Source: Erysipelotrichaceae bacterium UBA6182
Lineage (GTDB): Bacteria > Bacillota_I > Bacilli_A > Erysipelotrichales > Erysipelotrichaceae
Length of the DNA stretch: 6,112 nt
NCBI GenBank assembly: GCA_002422065.1
Contig: DITO01000018.1
Coordinates: 33,318 to 39,429, forward strand
Reading direction: 5' to 3'
A program made the position numbers and the translations under genes. Positions within the stretch are counted from its first letter, which is position 1. Each line of letters begins with the position of its first letter. The notes beneath the pieces are model-generated. The model saw only the letters and a program-made list of their open reading frames with translations, did no database searches and was not told the origin of the DNA. Below, one piece after another: positions 5,996 to 6,112 of this stretch.

Positions 5996-6047
5996 GGGAC
6001 ATATCTGCTAGGATAAAGTTACGACACTAACCCAAGGAGATATGCCC
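5996..6047 (+). promoter_or_regulatory. Hairpin covering the ribosome binding site of the right-edge gene
   Basis: GGGACATATCTGCTAGG (5996-6012) can pair with CCAAGGAGATATGCCC (6032-6047). The stem has 14 pairs (GGG with CCC, CATATCT with GGATATG-type pairing minus mismatches, then C-G, T-A and GG with CC), with A5999 bulged, two internal mismatches and a 19-nt loop. The site AAGGAG (6034-6039) lies wholly in the 3' arm and the stem ends directly before ATG 6048. Such structures are known in insertion sequences, where they block translation of transcripts that enter from outside. Here it may also be the terminal part of the element. Confidence 0.6.
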
Positions 6048-6112
6048 ATGTCCAATTCTACCCTAGATTTATTAAAATTACTATCCTCGCCCGAGGAATT
6101 ACGGGAGTCAAT
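6048..6112 (+). CDS. Start of a probable transposase gene, cut by the right edge
   Basis: Only 21 codons and two bases are visible: MSNSTLDLLKLLSSPEELRES. The ATG follows AAGGAG (6034-6039) at good spacing; an ATG at 6042-6044 is too close to that site. A short amphipathic leucine-rich helix at the N-terminus fits several transposase families. The hairpin before the start and the other IS copies nearby point the same way, but no family motif is reached. It is not demonstrably the same element as the IS1595-like relic at the left. It is transcribed divergently from the ABC operon. Confidence 0.45.
   Translation, partial: MSNSTLDLLKLLSSPEELRES

Noticed and set aside
5996..6112. Right-edge gene as a second copy of the left-edge IS1595-like element, making a composite transposon
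   Set aside because: The visible N-terminus does not match the relic's readable residues; both upstream regions merely contain GGGACA, which is too little.
1..6112. tRNA, rRNA, CRISPR array or riboswitch
   Set aside because: No cloverleaf, conserved ribosomal RNA stretch, regularly spaced repeats or known aptamer pattern was recognised by eye.

Overview
The window reads as an accessory, mobile-element-rich stretch of a low-G+C Gram-positive bacterium (Firmicutes). The coding sequences are AT-rich, Shine-Dalgarno sites are strong (AAAGGAGG, GGAGGTG, AAAGGAG), a GTG start is used, and TAA, TAG and TGA all act as stops. The genus cannot be named from the sequence alone; an Erysipelotrichia- or Clostridia-like host is a guess.

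Layout: (1) 1-566, minus strand, holds the decayed front part of an IS1595/ISXO2-type transposase, with three in-frame stops, running off the left edge. (2) 669-2444, minus strand, holds a gene for a small YiiX/YebB-like (C92, permuted papain / NlpC-P60 superfamily) cysteine hydrolase that has been split by an insertion sequence. (3) 1166-2383, plus strand, is that insertion: a complete 1218-bp IS3-family element with 26-bp terminal inverted repeats, orfA, orfB and a 3-bp AAC target duplication. Removing the element and one AAC copy on paper restores an uninterrupted 184-codon reading frame with its own GTG start and ribosome binding site. (4) 2445-2631 is a gap with only weak inverted repeats. 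(5) 2632-5926, minus strand, is a tightly coupled three-gene ABC exporter operon: two paralogous ATPases (1-nt overlap, TAATG) followed by one six-helix ABC-2 permease with a roughly 240-residue external domain (4-nt overlap, ATGA). (6) 5927-6112 is a divergent intergenic region. It carries the operon promoter and then the first 21 whole codons of a plus-strand gene that looks like a transposase; its start region can fold into a hairpin that hides its own ribosome binding site.

The three ABC genes probably make one membrane exporter: a permease homodimer with the two ATPases pairing as a heterodimer, moving an unknown substrate (an antimicrobial, peptide or lipid by family analogy). The hydrolase gene is broken and the two outer transposase features are a relic and a fragment. 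The ABC operon is therefore the only intact non-mobile unit here.
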